DNA from: Streptomyces sp. CB02400
Lineage (GTDB): Bacteria > Actinomycetota > Actinomycetes > Streptomycetales > Streptomycetaceae
Direction: 5' to 3'
NCBI RefSeq assembly: GCF_001905725.1
Contig: NZ_LIWB01000001.1
Location: forward strand, 310,001-374,000
DNA length: 64,000 bases
Below the pieces are notes generated by a model, which worked only from the letters and a program-made list of their open reading frames with translations, was not told where the DNA came from and did no database searches. The position numbers and the translations under genes are program-made. This document shows positions 8,769 through 18,132 of the stretch, piece after piece; position 1 is the stretch's first letter, and each line of letters starts with the position of its first letter.

Positions 8769-9595
8769 AGCGCTCGCTCTTCGGCCGCCTGTGGCCCAAC
8801 GTCACGGCCGTCGTCCTGTTCATCGGCTTCGTCTTCCCCGTGTACTGGATGTTCGCCACGGCGTTCAAACCGACCGGCGACATCATCTCGGAGAACCCGG
8901 TCTGGTTCCCGACCGACGTCACCTTCGAGCACTTCAAGACCGCGATCGGCGTCGACAACTTCTGGACCTTCGTCGGCAACTCGCTGATCGTCACCGTCCT
9001 CGCGGTCGTCTTCTCGCTGATCATCGCCCTGGTCACGTCCTTCACCCTGGTGCGGATGCGGTTCAAGGGGCGGCGCGGCTTCATCATCGGCTTCATGCTC
9101 GCCCAGATGGCGCCCTGGGAGGTCATGGTCATCGCGATCTACATGATCGTGCGGGACGCCTCCATGCTGAACAGCCTGGTGCCGCTCACGGCCTTCTACA
9201 TGATGATGATCCTGCCCTTCACCATCCTGACGCTGCGCGGCTTCGTCGCCGCCGTGCCGAAGGAGCTGGAGGAGGCGGCGATGGTCGACGGCTGCAGCCG
9301 CCTCACCGCGTTCCGCCGGGTCATCCTGCCACTGCTCGCGCCGGGCCTGATGTCCACCTCGATGTTCGGCTTCATCACCGCCTGGAACGAGTTCCCGCTC
9401 GTGCTGGTGCTCAACAAGGAGGCCGAGGCGCAGACCCTGCCCCTGTGGCTGTCCAGCTTCCAGACCGTCTTCGGCGACGACTGGGGCGCGACCATGGCCG
9501 CCTCCTCCCTGTTCGCCATCCCGATCCTGATCCTCTTCGTCTACCTGCAGCGCAAGGCCGTCAGCGGCCTCACCTCAGGCGCCGTGAAGGGATAA
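8765..9595 (+). CDS. Sugar ABC transporter permease (MalG/DasC-like)
   Basis: This 276-aa second permease of the importer has about six transmembrane segments starting near residue 10 (NVTAVVLFIGFVFPVYWMF). The EAA loop is LEEAAMVDGCSRLTAFRRVILP. The GTG start overlaps the stop of the partner permease. A putative nine-base gap separates its stop from the GH3 gene, so importer and GH3 enzyme are likely co-transcribed. Confidence 0.92.
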   Translation: MKRSLFGRLWPNVTAVVLFIGFVFPVYWMFATAFKPTGDIISENPVWFPTDVTFEHFKTAIGVDNFWTFVGNSLIVTVLAVVFSLIIALVTSFTLVRMRFKGRRGFIIGFMLAQMAPWEVMVIAIYMIVRDASMLNSLVPLTAFYMMMILPFTILTLRGFVAAVPKELEEAAMVDGCSRLTAFRRVILPLLAPGLMSTSMFGFITAWNEFPLVLVLNKEAEAQTLPLWLSSFQTVFGDDWGATMAASSLFAIPILILFVYLQRKAVSGLTSGAVKG

Positions 9596-9604
9596 CGCCA
9601 CCCG

Positions 9605-11095
9605 ATGACGACAACCACCACCGGCACCGACACCCTCACCCGGGACGCGCTCGCCGTACTGCAGCCGGGCTTCGCCGGCACCACCGCGCCCGACTGGGTG
9701 CGTCGGCGGCTGGCCGAGGGCCTCGCCTCCGTCGCCCTCTTCGGCCGCAACGTCACCACCGCCGAACAGGTCACCGCCCTCACCGCGCAGCTGCGCGCCG
9801 AACGGGACGACCTGCTGGTCGCCATCGACGAGGAGAGCGGCGACGTCACCCGCCTGGAGGTCCGCACCGGCTCCTCCTTCCCCGGCAACCACGCACTCGG
9901 CGCGGTCGACGACACCGGCCTGACCCGGGACGTCGCCCGCGAACTGGGCCGTCGGCTCGCCGAGTGCGGGGTCAACTTCAACTGGGCCCCGTCCGCCGAC
10001 GTCAACGCCAACCCCGACAACCCGGTGATCGGCGTGCGCTCCTTCGGCGGCGACACCGCCCTGGTCGCCCGGCACACCGCCGCCTACGTCGAGGGCCTGC
10101 AGTCCACCGGCGTCGCCGCCTGCACCAAGCACTTCCCCGGCCACGGCGACACCAGCGTCGACTCCCACCACGCGATCCCGCACATCGACCTCGACGCCAC
10201 CACGCTGCACGAACGGGAGCTCCAGCCGTTCCGGGCGGCGATCGCGGCCGGCACCCGCGCCGTCATGAGCGCCCACATCCGGGTGCCGGTCCTCGACCCC
10301 GACCGCCCGGCCACGCTCTCCCGCCGCATCCTCACCGACCTGCTGCGCGGCGAACTCGGCTACGACGGCCTGATCGTCACCGACGGCATGGAGATGCGCG
10401 CCATCTCCGGCACGTACGGCCTGGAGCACGGGGTCGTCCTGGCCATCGCCGCCGGCGCCGACGCGATCTGCGTGGGCGGCGGGCTGTGCGACGAGGGCAC
10501 CGTACAGAGCCTCCAGGACGCGCTGGTGGGCGCCGTACGCTCCGGCGAACTCCCGGAGGAGCGGCTCGCCGACGCCGCCGCCCGGGTGCGCGCCCTGGCC
10601 GACTGGACCGCGGGCGTACGGCGCTCCCCGGCCGCGGCCGTCGGACCCGAGCCGGAGATCGGCCTCACGGCGGCCCGCCGCGCGGTCACCGTCACCCGTG
10701 CGGGCGGCTCGGCGCCGGTCACCGGGCCGGTGTACGTGGCCACCTTCAACCCGGTCCCGAACATCGCCGTGGGCGACGAGACGCCGTGGGGCGTCGGCGC
10801 GGAGCTGGAACGGCTGCTGCCCGGCACCACCACCGGCGGCTTCACCGGCCCCGACGCCGGCGAGCAGGCGCTGAAGGCGGCGGCCGGCCGGCGCGTCGTC
10901 GCCGTGGTCCGCGACGAGCACCGGCACCCGTGGATGCGCACGGCCCTGGACACCCTGCTCGCCGCCGACCCGTCCACCGTGGTCGTGGAGATGGGCGTAC
11001 CGCAGTCGCCGCCGCGCGGCGCGACGCACATCGCCACCCACGGCGCGGCCCGCGTCTGCGGTGTGGCGGCGGCGGAGGCGGTCCTGGCGGGCTGA
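9605..11095 (+). CDS. Glycoside hydrolase family 3 enzyme, beta-N-acetylglucosaminidase (DasD/NagZ-like), copy 2
   Basis: This 496-aa cytoplasmic GH3 enzyme ends the transporter operon. Key motifs are KHFPGHGDTSVDSH (acid/base loop) and VTDGMEMRAI (nucleophile aspartate), with a C-terminal domain from about residue 345. It is a paralogue of the minus-strand GH3 gene at 3582-5105: both open with a near-identical SVLQPGF/AVLQPGF..TT.PDWVRRR block and end in ATHGA.RV.G.AAAE. Expected role: release GlcNAc (or GlcNAc-1-phosphate, if a phosphorylase) from imported oligosaccharide. Two such paralogues may differ in linkage or chain-length preference. Confidence 0.9.
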   Translation: MTTTTTGTDTLTRDALAVLQPGFAGTTAPDWVRRRLAEGLASVALFGRNVTTAEQVTALTAQLRAERDDLLVAIDEESGDVTRLEVRTGSSFPGNHALGAVDDTGLTRDVARELGRRLAECGVNFNWAPSADVNANPDNPVIGVRSFGGDTALVARHTAAYVEGLQSTGVAACTKHFPGHGDTSVDSHHAIPHIDLDATTLHERELQPFRAAIAAGTRAVMSAHIRVPVLDPDRPATLSRRILTDLLRGELGYDGLIVTDGMEMRAISGTYGLEHGVVLAIAAGADAICVGGGLCDEGTVQSLQDALVGAVRSGELPEERLADAAARVRALADWTAGVRRSPAAAVGPEPEIGLTAARRAVTVTRAGGSAPVTGPVYVATFNPVPNIAVGDETPWGVGAELERLLPGTTTGGFTGPDAGEQALKAAAGRRVVAVVRDEHRHPWMRTALDTLLAADPSTVVVEMGVPQSPPRGATHIATHGAARVCGVAAAEAVLAG

Positions 11096-11126
11096 CCCGC
11101 CGTCACGGGTGGATCCACGGGCATGT

Positions 11127-11705
11127 CTACGGGTGTATCTTCCGCCCCTCGGCGAGCATGGCGACGAACTTCTCGATCCGGGCCGCCCGGGTCTGGGGCC
11201 GCTTGGCCTCCTGGATCCGGTGGAGGATCGCGTACCGGTTGCGGCTGTCGAGGGTGCCGAAGAAGTCACCGGCCCCGGGTGCCGCGTCCAGCGCGGCCCG
11301 CAGGTCGTCGGGGACGGTCGCCGTGCTCTGGCTCGCGTACGCGGCCTCCCAGCGGCCGTCCGCCCGCGCCCGCTCCACCTCGCGCAGCCCGGACGGCCGC
11401 ATACGCCCCTGCTCGATGAGATCGAGGGCCTTCTGCCGGTTGACCGCCGACCACCGGCTGCGTGCCCGCCGCGGAGTGAACCGCTGGAGCCAGTGGGTGT
11501 CGTCCAGCCCCTTCTTGTGCCCGTCGATCCAGCCGTAGCACAGCGCCGACTCCAGGGCGGTCGCGTAGTCGACCCCGGTGATCCCGGACCCCTTCTTAGG
11601 AATCCTCAGCCACACCCCGTCGACGTCCCCCTGATGCTCCTCCAGCCACGCCTCCCAGTCCTCTTGCGTCTCGAAGCCACGCACAGGTTCCACATCACCA
11701 GCCAT
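11127..11705 (-). CDS. YdeI/OmpD-associated-like protein
   Basis: This 192-aa protein resembles the bacteriocin-protection YdeI/OmpD-associated family, whose biochemical role is uncertain. Typical segments are EDWEAWLEEHQGDVDGVWLRI, ALCYGWIDGHKKGLD and a basic patch TPRRARSRWSAVNR; the C-terminal part (about residues 120-190) has the family's conserved AILHRIQEAKRPQTRAARI stretch. An open frame continues upstream to 11879 but would start inside the palindrome at 11747-11910, so the ATG at 11705 is preferred. It converges on the GH3 gene, with only 31 bp between the two stops. Confidence 0.82.
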   Translation of the reverse strand: MAGDVEPVRGFETQEDWEAWLEEHQGDVDGVWLRIPKKGSGITGVDYATALESALCYGWIDGHKKGLDDTHWLQRFTPRRARSRWSAVNRQKALDLIEQGRMRPSGLREVERARADGRWEAAYASQSTATVPDDLRAALDAAPGAGDFFGTLDSRNRYAILHRIQEAKRPQTRAARIEKFVAMLAEGRKIHP

Positions 11706-11746
11706 ACGCCCATGCAACCGGCCCGAGCGGCGCAGGTCAACGAGAG

Positions 11747-11910
11747 TTCGCCCCCGCCGCCCCTTCCCGTTCCCGTCCCCCGGGGGCGCTGCCCCCGAAC
11801 CTCCGCTCCTCAAACGCCGGAGAGGCTGATTTTCAGCCTCTCCGGCGTTTGAGGAGCGGGATCTGGGGCGGAGCCCCAAGTTCGGGACGGGAAGGGGCGG
11901 CGGGGGCGAA
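11747..11910. terminator. Large nested palindrome, probable bidirectional terminator
   Basis: The interval between the YdeI-like gene and the stop of the FAD oxidase is one nested dyad. The outer arms are 24 bp and perfectly complementary (11747-11770 with 11887-11910); the inner arms are 27 bp and perfectly complementary (11803-11829 with 11833-11859) around a 3-nt loop. Each shoulder carries a small hairpin of its own (GGGGGCGCTGCCCCC on the left, GGGGCGGAGCCCC on the right). It lies just after the stop of the minus-strand oxidase, so termination of that gene is its simplest role. Confidence 0.8.
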
Positions 11911-11914
11911 AAAG

Positions 11915-14900
11915 TCAGTGACGACGCAGCCCACGCAGCAGAACCACGGCGGCTGCCGCTGTCGTCAGGGCCGTGCCCGCCAGGGCAAGGGCGCGGGCGG
12001 CGCGGCCCGGAGGCACAGGCCGGGCACCCGGCGCGGTGCCGTACGCGCTGCCCGAACCGCCCGGAAGAGCCGAGGCCAGCAGCTCGGCGAGGTGGACGGC
12101 CTCATGGCCACCGCTGTCGAACTCGTGGATCTGGGTCCGGCAGCTGAACCCGTCCGCCAGCACCACCGTCGACTCGTCCTCGCCCCGCAGCCGAGGCAGC
12201 AGCACCCGTTCCGCACACGCCTCGCTGACCTCCAGATGCCCCTGCTCGAACCCGAAGTTCCCGGCCAGCCCGCAGCACCCCGACTCCAGCCGCTCGGCAT
12301 CCACCCCGGCACGCCTCAGCAGCTCCCGGTCGGCGTCCCAGCCGATCACCGCGTGCTGGTGACAGTGCACCTGCGCCAGCGCCCGCGCCGACCGGTCCGG
12401 CACCCGCGGCGGCTCGTAGCCGGGGCTGTGCTCGGTGAGCAGCTCGGCCAGCGTGACCGTGTGGTCGCGCAGCCGCCGTACGTCCCGGTCGCCGGGGAAC
12501 AGCTCCGCCGCGTCCGAGCGGAAGACGGCCGCGCAGCTCGGCTCCAGCGAGACCACGAGACCGCCCTCCCGCACATGCGCGGCCAGCCGGTGCACCGTAC
12601 GGGCCAGCACCCGCTCGGCCACGCCCAGTTGCCCGGTGGAGATCCAGGTCAGCCCGCAGCACAGCGGTTCGGTGGGCAACTCGACCCGCCAGCCCGCGTG
12701 TTCGAGGACCTGCACCGCCGACCGCCCGATGTGCGGATGGAAGTGGTTGGTGAACGTGTCCGGCCACAGCAGCACCGTCCCGCGCGCCCCGTCACCGGAC
12801 GGCTCCCGCCGCTCGAACCACTGCTCGAACGTCTCGCCCGCGAACAGCGGCACCTCCCGGTCCGCCACCCCGGCGACCGCCCTCGCCGCCCGCGACACCA
12901 GCGGGCCGTGCGTGAGCGCGTTGACCACCGGGCCGAGCCGCGACCGCCCCACCGCCCGCGCGACCGCGGGCAGCCACCCCATCGACCAGTCCGAACGCGG
13001 CCTGCGCCACGGCCGCCCCGCGTAGTGGTGGGACAGGAACTCCGCCTTGTACGTCGCCATGTCCACATCCGCCGGGCAGTCCTTCTTGCAGCCCTTGCAC
13101 GCCAGGCACAGATCCAGCGCGTCCCGCACCGCCTCCGAACGCCAGCCGTCGCGGATCGCGCCGTCGCCGTGCCCGTCGAGCATCTCGAACAGCAGCCGCG
13201 CCCGCCCGCGCGTGGAGTGCTCCTCCTCCCGCGTCACCTGGTACGACGGGCACATCACCGCGCCGCCGTCGTTGGTGTGCTGCCGGCACCTGCCGACCCC
13301 CACACACCGGTTGGCGGCCTGAGCGAACGACCCGCCGTCGTCCGGGAACCGGAAGTGCAGGTCGCGCGGATCGCGCGGCGCCCAGTCGCCGCCCAGCCGC
13401 AGGTTCTCGTCCAGCCCGTACGGAGCCACCACCTTCCCCGGATTCATCCGGTTCGACGGGTCGAAGACCGCCTTGAGCCGCCCGAACGCCTCCACCACCC
13501 GCTCCCCGAACATCCGGGGCAGCAACTCGCCCCGGCTCTGCCCGTCCCCGTGCTCCCCGGAGAACGAACCGCCGAACTCCGCGACCAGATCGGCCGCCCG
13601 TTCCATGAACCTCCGGTACGCCGCCACCCCTTCCGCGCTGTACAGGTCGAAGGGGATCCGCGTGTGCACACAGCCGTGCCCGAAGTGCCCGTACAGGCTG
13701 GGCCCGGTGTCACCGAGGTAGCCGAAGTCGTCGTACAGGGCCCGCAGCCGGCGCAGATAGTCGCCGAGCCGCTCCGGCGCCACCGCCGAGTCCTCCCAGC
13801 CCTCGAACGTGTCCGGCCGGTGCGGCACATGCGCGGTGGCCCCCAGTCCCGCCTCGCGCACCGCCCACAACTCCTGCTCCCGCGCCGGGTCGTCGAGGAA
13901 CGCCACCTTCGGATCGTGCTCCGTCTCGCGCAGCGCGCGCAGCATCCGGTCGGCCCGGTCGTCCGCCTCGTCGACGGTGTCGGCGCCGAACTGCGCCATC
14001 AGGAAGGCACGCCCCTCGGGCAGTTCGGCGAGCGCCTCGGGGTTCAGGTGCTTGAGCTGCTCGTCGTGGATCAGCCGGGCGTCCACGCCCTCCAGCGCGA
14101 TCGGCTCGTGCGGCAGGATGTCCGGCACCGCGTCCGCCGCCCGGTCGACGCTCTCGAACCCGAGCACCACCAGCGTGCGTTCCTTCACCACGGGCACCAG
14201 TTCCAGCTCCGCGCGCAACACGGTCACCAGCGTCGACTCGCTGCCCACCAGCAGCCCGGCGACGTCGAAACCGTGCTCGGGGAGCAGGGAGTCCAGGTTG
14301 TAGCCGGAGACCCGGCGCGGGATGTCCGGGAACCGCCGCCGCACCTCGTCGCCGTACGTGTCCCGCAGCGCCCGCAGTCGCCGGTACACCGCCGCCCGCA
14401 GGTCGCCCTGCGCCTCGATCCCGGCGTACTCCTCGTCACCGGTCTCGCCGCACCAGAAGCGGGTGCCGTCGTAGAGCAGCACCTCCAGGCGGGCGATGTT
14501 GTCGACGACCTTGCCGGTGCGCTGGGCGGTGGCGCCGCAGGAGTTGTTGCCGATCATCCCGCCGATCGTGCAGTTCGCGTGGGTGGCCGGCTCCGGCCCG
14601 AAGCGCAGCCCCGTCGGCGCGAGCCGGCCGTTCAGCTCGTCCAGCACGATGCCGGGCTGCACGAGGCACGTACGGGCGTCCTCGTCCACCGACTCCAGTT
14701 CAGCGCAGTACTTCGACCAGTCGAGCACCACGGCCGTGTTGACGCACTACCCCGCCAGACTCGTCCCGCCGCCACGCGACAGCACGGGCGCACCGTGCTC
14801 CCGGGCCACCGCCACCGCCTCCACGGCCGCGTCCACGGTGCGCGGGACGACCACGCCGATCGGCGTCTGCCGGAAGTTGGACGCGTCCGTCGAGTACGCC

Positions 14901-15031
14901 GCCCGGCTCCCCGCGTCGAACCGGACCTCCCCGTCGACCCGCTCCGTGAGCGCCGCGGCGAGCGCCTCCGTGTCGACCGGAGGGCCGACGTCGTGACGGA
15001 CGACGGGGTCGGGCAGATCCAGCCCGCTCAT
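11915..15031 (-). pseudogene. FAD-linked oxidase / Fe-S protein (glycolate or D-lactate dehydrogenase type), interrupted by an in-frame amber codon
   Basis: The 1,039-codon frame encodes an N-terminal FAD-binding (PCMH) domain, a FAD-linked oxidase C-terminal domain (about residues 250-500), a 4Fe-4S region (CVGVGRC, then CLACKGCKKDCP) and a heterodisulfide-reductase-like CCG domain (CCGLTW, CCGLAGNFGFEQGH), ending in a hydrophobic tail (about 25 residues) that may be a membrane anchor. Such enzymes oxidise 2-hydroxy acids and pass electrons to the respiratory chain. The frame is broken once, at 14749-14747: the FAD-binding motif reads GGGTSLAG-stop-CVNTAV, where relatives have glutamine (TAG for CAG). 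The frame is intact on both sides. The start at 15031 follows AAGGAGG. Reinitiation at GTG 14731 would lose half the flavin site. Loss of function, readthrough or a sequencing error are all possible. Confidence 0.85.
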
Positions 15032-15210
15032 GAGGGCCTCCTTCACGAACGGCACGGTCCTCGGCGGCGCGCCGAGTACCCCCGGGTGCCCGGGGCAAGC
15101 GTCACTGTGCGCACGTCCCGCGATGGCGGAGCGTGTCGTTATTGGGCCGAACGGGTGACCATGAGTAAGAATTGCCCGATGCAGACAGTCAGCGCGACAG
15201 GGGACGGAGC

Positions 15211-15606
15211 ATGCCGGTGAACAGCCACGATGTCACCGACGAACAGTGGGAGGGGCTCGCCCAGGTCGTTCCGCTGCGGGGCCGCGACGCGTGGCCGTCC
15301 GCGGTGGGCCACCGCGCCTTGCCCGAGGCCCCGACGGAGGCACGCCGCCGCTTCGTCGTGCTGCGCGTGAACGTGTTCGCGGACGCCCGCGACGTCGCCG
15401 AGACACTGATGTCCGGGATACCGGTCCTGCTCGACCTGACCGGCGCGGAGACCGAGACCGCCAAACGGGTCCTGGACTTCAGCACGGGCGTCGTCTTCGG
15501 CCTGGCCAGCGGCATGCACCGGGTCGACCGCAACGTCTTCCTCCTGACCCCGTCCGGCACGGAGGTCACGGGACTGATGGAGGGCGTGGGGGTTCCGGGG
15601 AGTTGA
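15211..15606 (+). CDS. SepF-like protein (SflA/SflB type)
   Basis: This 131-aa protein has the SepF core (about residues 45-125): RRFVVLRVNVFADARDVAETL, a PVLLDLTG strand, FSTGVVFGL and VFLLTPSG. SepF binds FtsZ and the membrane during division; Streptomyces has additional SepF-like proteins (SflA, SflB) that affect hyphal growth and branching. This copy is short and stands apart from the cell-division gene cluster, where the main sepF is found, so it is most likely a SepF-like paralogue. GGGGACGGAG precedes the ATG at 15211; an upstream in-frame ATG lacks such a site. Confidence 0.82.
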   Translation: MPVNSHDVTDEQWEGLAQVVPLRGRDAWPSAVGHRALPEAPTEARRRFVVLRVNVFADARDVAETLMSGIPVLLDLTGAETETAKRVLDFSTGVVFGLASGMHRVDRNVFLLTPSGTEVTGLMEGVGVPGS

Positions 15607-15620
15607 ACGGCGACCCCGCC

Positions 15621-15800
15621 CTCCGCGGGCAGTCGTGCCTCCCCCAGTGGCTCAAGGGCCTGGGAGGCACCCCCCGGGGCGGCACGGGTGGGCGGTGGGG
15701 GTACCTCCCGCTCGAGCGAGGCCGAGAGTGGGGGAGAAGCCGAGAGTGGGGGAGGCACCCCGCAAGCGCCGGGCCGCGCGACCAGCCCCCGGCCGGCACC
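15621..15800 (+). repeat. Dispersed intergenic repeat, copy 1
   Basis: This non-coding element after the SepF-like gene is rich in short inverted motifs (GGGGGTACCTCCC, CCGAGAGTGGGGGAG repeated twice, GGGAGGCACCCC). A second, closely similar copy lies at 18479-18679 in the same orientation. It explains the lack of a gene between 15606 and 15880. Confidence 0.8.
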
Positions 15801-15879
15801 GGGACGCGCGTCGCCCGATCGTGGGAAGGCCCACCGAGCGGAACGGTTCGCCACGCACCGGCTCCCTTAGCGTCCGCAC

Positions 15880-17169
15880 ATGACCCCACCTTCCCCGCCC
15901 CGCCCGGACATGAGCCCGTCGCCCGACCCCTCGGGCCCGGCCGCACCGGATGCGCCGGCCGTACCGGGCGCGCCGGCCGCGCAGCCCATCGGCGTCGACG
16001 GCCGCTCGCGGTCCCTGACGGACGGACGGGCCGGCGGCACCGTGGGCCACCCCGACCGGCCGCGCGTCACCGAGCTGCTGCTGTCCGCCTTCGCCGGGCA
16101 CCGCGGTGTGGCGCTCCCGCTCGGGGCGCTCACCCTGCTCACCGGGCCCAGCGGAAGCGGCAAGACCAGCGCGCTGCGGGCGTACGAGGCGCTCGCCCGG
16201 CTCGGCGGCGGGGCCGAGCTGGGGGAGACGTTCCCGGAGCCCGGCGCCTGCGTGCCGGAGCGGGCCCGCGCCGACGCCCAGCGCCGCCGCGGCTTCCGCA
16301 TCGGCTGCACGGCCGACGGTCCCGAGGGGCCGGTCCGGCTGGAGGTCGCCGTACAGGCCGAACCCGGGCTGCGGATCGTGGGGGAGCGGCTGACGGCGAA
16401 CGGGATGGTCCTCCTGGAGACCGCCCTGCGCGACCCCGGCCGGCGCACCGTACAGGCCGCCTGGCACACGGCCGGGGCGACCCCGGTGACCCGCGCCCCA
16501 CTGCCGGACGACCGGCTCGGCACCGCACTGCTGCCGCTGCGCGTCGCCGGCAAGACCTACGGGCAGCGCAGGGTGCTCGCCGCCGCCGAGCAGATGGTGG
16601 TCGCCCTGCGGTCAGTCTTCCCCTGCGACCCCCGCCCCGAGCGGATGCGGGGCCCCGTCCCGACCGGCACCGGGCGGCTGCTCGGCGGCTGCGACAACCT
16701 CGCCGACGTCCTGTGGCGCACCCGCGCCGAGTGCGGACGCCGGCACGCCCTCCTGGTGGAGGCGGTGCGTGCCGGATGCGCCGGGCCGGTCACCGACCTG
16801 CTCGCCGAGCCGTACGACACCGGCCACCTGGTCCGCGCCCTCCTCGACCGGGGCGACGGCACCCGTACCGACCTGCGCCGCCTCGGCGACGGCGAGCTGC
16901 GGTACACCGCCCTCGCCCTGGTGCTGCTCACCGGCCCCGGTGTGCTGGAGGTCGACGCGCCCGGCGAGGTCCCGGCCGCGCTCCAGACCCTCACGGTCCT
17001 CGCCGACGGGCTGGACCGGGCGCTCGATCCGGGGCAGCGGGGCGAGCTGCTGCGCCTGGCGGCGCGGATGTGCGAGCGCGGGCACATCCGGCTGGTCGGC
17101 GCGGTGAGCGACGCCTCCTGGGCGGTGGGGGTGAGCGGGGTGACGGTGGTACACCTGGACCGTGACTGA
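15880..17169 (+). CDS. P-loop ATP-binding protein (ABC/AAA-type) of unknown function
   Basis: This 429-aa protein has a Pro/Ala-rich N-terminal tail (about 60 residues) followed by a Walker A motif GPSGSGKTS near residue 90. A late acidic strand (GPGVLEVDAP, about residue 350) sits where a Walker B strand would be, and RLGDGELRYTALALVLL resembles the signature region of SMC/ABC-type AAA_21 ATPases. No membrane partner or nuclease is adjacent. The MazG-like gene overlaps its 3' end by 8 bp, so the two are probably co-expressed. The start is uncertain: the ATG at 15880 lacks a clear ribosome site and an ATG at 15910 is possible. Confidence 0.75.
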   Translation: MTPPSPPRPDMSPSPDPSGPAAPDAPAVPGAPAAQPIGVDGRSRSLTDGRAGGTVGHPDRPRVTELLLSAFAGHRGVALPLGALTLLTGPSGSGKTSALRAYEALARLGGGAELGETFPEPGACVPERARADAQRRRGFRIGCTADGPEGPVRLEVAVQAEPGLRIVGERLTANGMVLLETALRDPGRRTVQAAWHTAGATPVTRAPLPDDRLGTALLPLRVAGKTYGQRRVLAAAEQMVVALRSVFPCDPRPERMRGPVPTGTGRLLGGCDNLADVLWRTRAECGRRHALLVEAVRAGCAGPVTDLLAEPYDTGHLVRALLDRGDGTRTDLRRLGDGELRYTALALVLLTGPGVLEVDAPGEVPAALQTLTVLADGLDRALDPGQRGELLRLAARMCERGHIRLVGAVSDASWAVGVSGVTVVHLDRD

Positions 17170-17509
17170 TCCGTACGACCTCGCGGGGCTCCGGCACCGG
17201 CTCGCCGAGTTCGCCGCCGCGCGGAACTGGCAGCCGTACCACACCCCGAAGAACCTCGCCGCCGCGCTCAGTGTGGAGGCCTCCGAACTCCTGGAGATCT
17301 TCCAGTGGTCGACGCCCGAGGAGTCAGCCCGCGTCATGGACGACCCGGACACCGCGCACCGCGTGAACGACGAGGTCGCCGATGTCCTCGCGTATCTGCT
17401 GCAGTTCTGCGAGGTGCTGGGTGTCGATCCGCTGGCCGCGCTGGCGGCGAAGATCGACCGCAACGAGCGCAGGTTCCCGACGGAAGAGCCGCCCGGTGAC
17501 TCTCCGTGA
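17162..17509 (+). CDS. MazG-like nucleotide pyrophosphohydrolase
   Basis: This 115-aa all-alpha NTP pyrophosphatase is of the MazG/dCTPase type. The metal-binding pattern is present as SVEASELLEIFQW (ExxE) followed by NDEVADVLAY (ExxD), with the HTPKNLAAALS helix typical of the small single-domain forms. It is predicted to hydrolyse (d)NTPs, for example dCTP or damaged nucleotides. The GTG start overlaps the ATPase gene by 8 bp. Confidence 0.88.
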   Translation: MTDPYDLAGLRHRLAEFAAARNWQPYHTPKNLAAALSVEASELLEIFQWSTPEESARVMDDPDTAHRVNDEVADVLAYLLQFCEVLGVDPLAALAAKIDRNERRFPTEEPPGDSP

Positions 17510-17658
17510 GTGAAGAACGGGCTCTGTTCGATTCATTGTCCGCAGATTTCGGTCTTCCTCTGGCTTTTTGTCTCACGTGCCCTCACTCTGGGTAGTGAAC
17601 AAGGGAGTTCAACGGATGCGGACGCGTGGGCAGCGCGTCGGACAGACGGGGGCAGCGC

Positions 17659-18129
17659 ATGGACGCTGTGCGGCTCATCGTGACAAGCAGGCGCGCCCTG
17701 GCCGCGAGCGGCGGCGTACGGGAGTTGCTGACCGAGGTGTGGCAGGCGCAGGCCCTGGCGCAGGCGACGGGGAGCCGCCTCGCCGTCGTCGGCCCGCCCG
17801 AACTGCGCGGAGAGGCACTGGGGTTGGCCGAGCTGGCGGGCCGCGGCTGCGGAGTGCTGGGCACGCCGGAACTCGGCCCGGGCGGACCGCGCGCGGATCG
17901 GCTCACCGAGCTGGGCGAGCCCCGCCCGGTCCTGATGCACCTCGGCGGCCTGCTCGGCGAGGTCGGCATCGCCCTGGTGGGCCTCGCCTGCTCCGCGGAC
18001 GACGAGGCGACGTACTGGCAGTGCATGGAGGCCATCGACGCGGCGGACGAGTCCCGCGACCGAGTCCAGGAAATGCTCCGCAAACTGACATCCCGCGACG
18101 AGGCCCTACCGGAACGGGAGGCCGGCTGA
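17659..18129 (+). CDS. DUF6099-like conserved Streptomyces protein
   Basis: This 156-aa cytoplasmic protein starts MDAVRLIVTSRRALA and has an Ala/Leu-rich helical body, as in the actinobacterial DUF6099 family. The function is unknown. The ATG at 17659 follows GGGGGCAG; an in-frame ATG 11 codons upstream is less likely. No catalytic motif is visible. It stands alone between a 149-bp gap and a repeat-rich interval. Confidence 0.7.
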   Translation: MDAVRLIVTSRRALAASGGVRELLTEVWQAQALAQATGSRLAVVGPPELRGEALGLAELAGRGCGVLGTPELGPGGPRADRLTELGEPRPVLMHLGGLLGEVGIALVGLACSADDEATYWQCMEAIDAADESRDRVQEMLRKLTSRDEALPEREAG

Positions 18130-18132
18130 CGT

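Noticed and set aside
11849..15220. A 1,123-codon open frame on the plus strand
   Set aside because: It is antisense to the FAD/Fe-S oxidase, whose cofactor motifs are unmistakable on the minus strand, and it begins inside the terminator palindrome.
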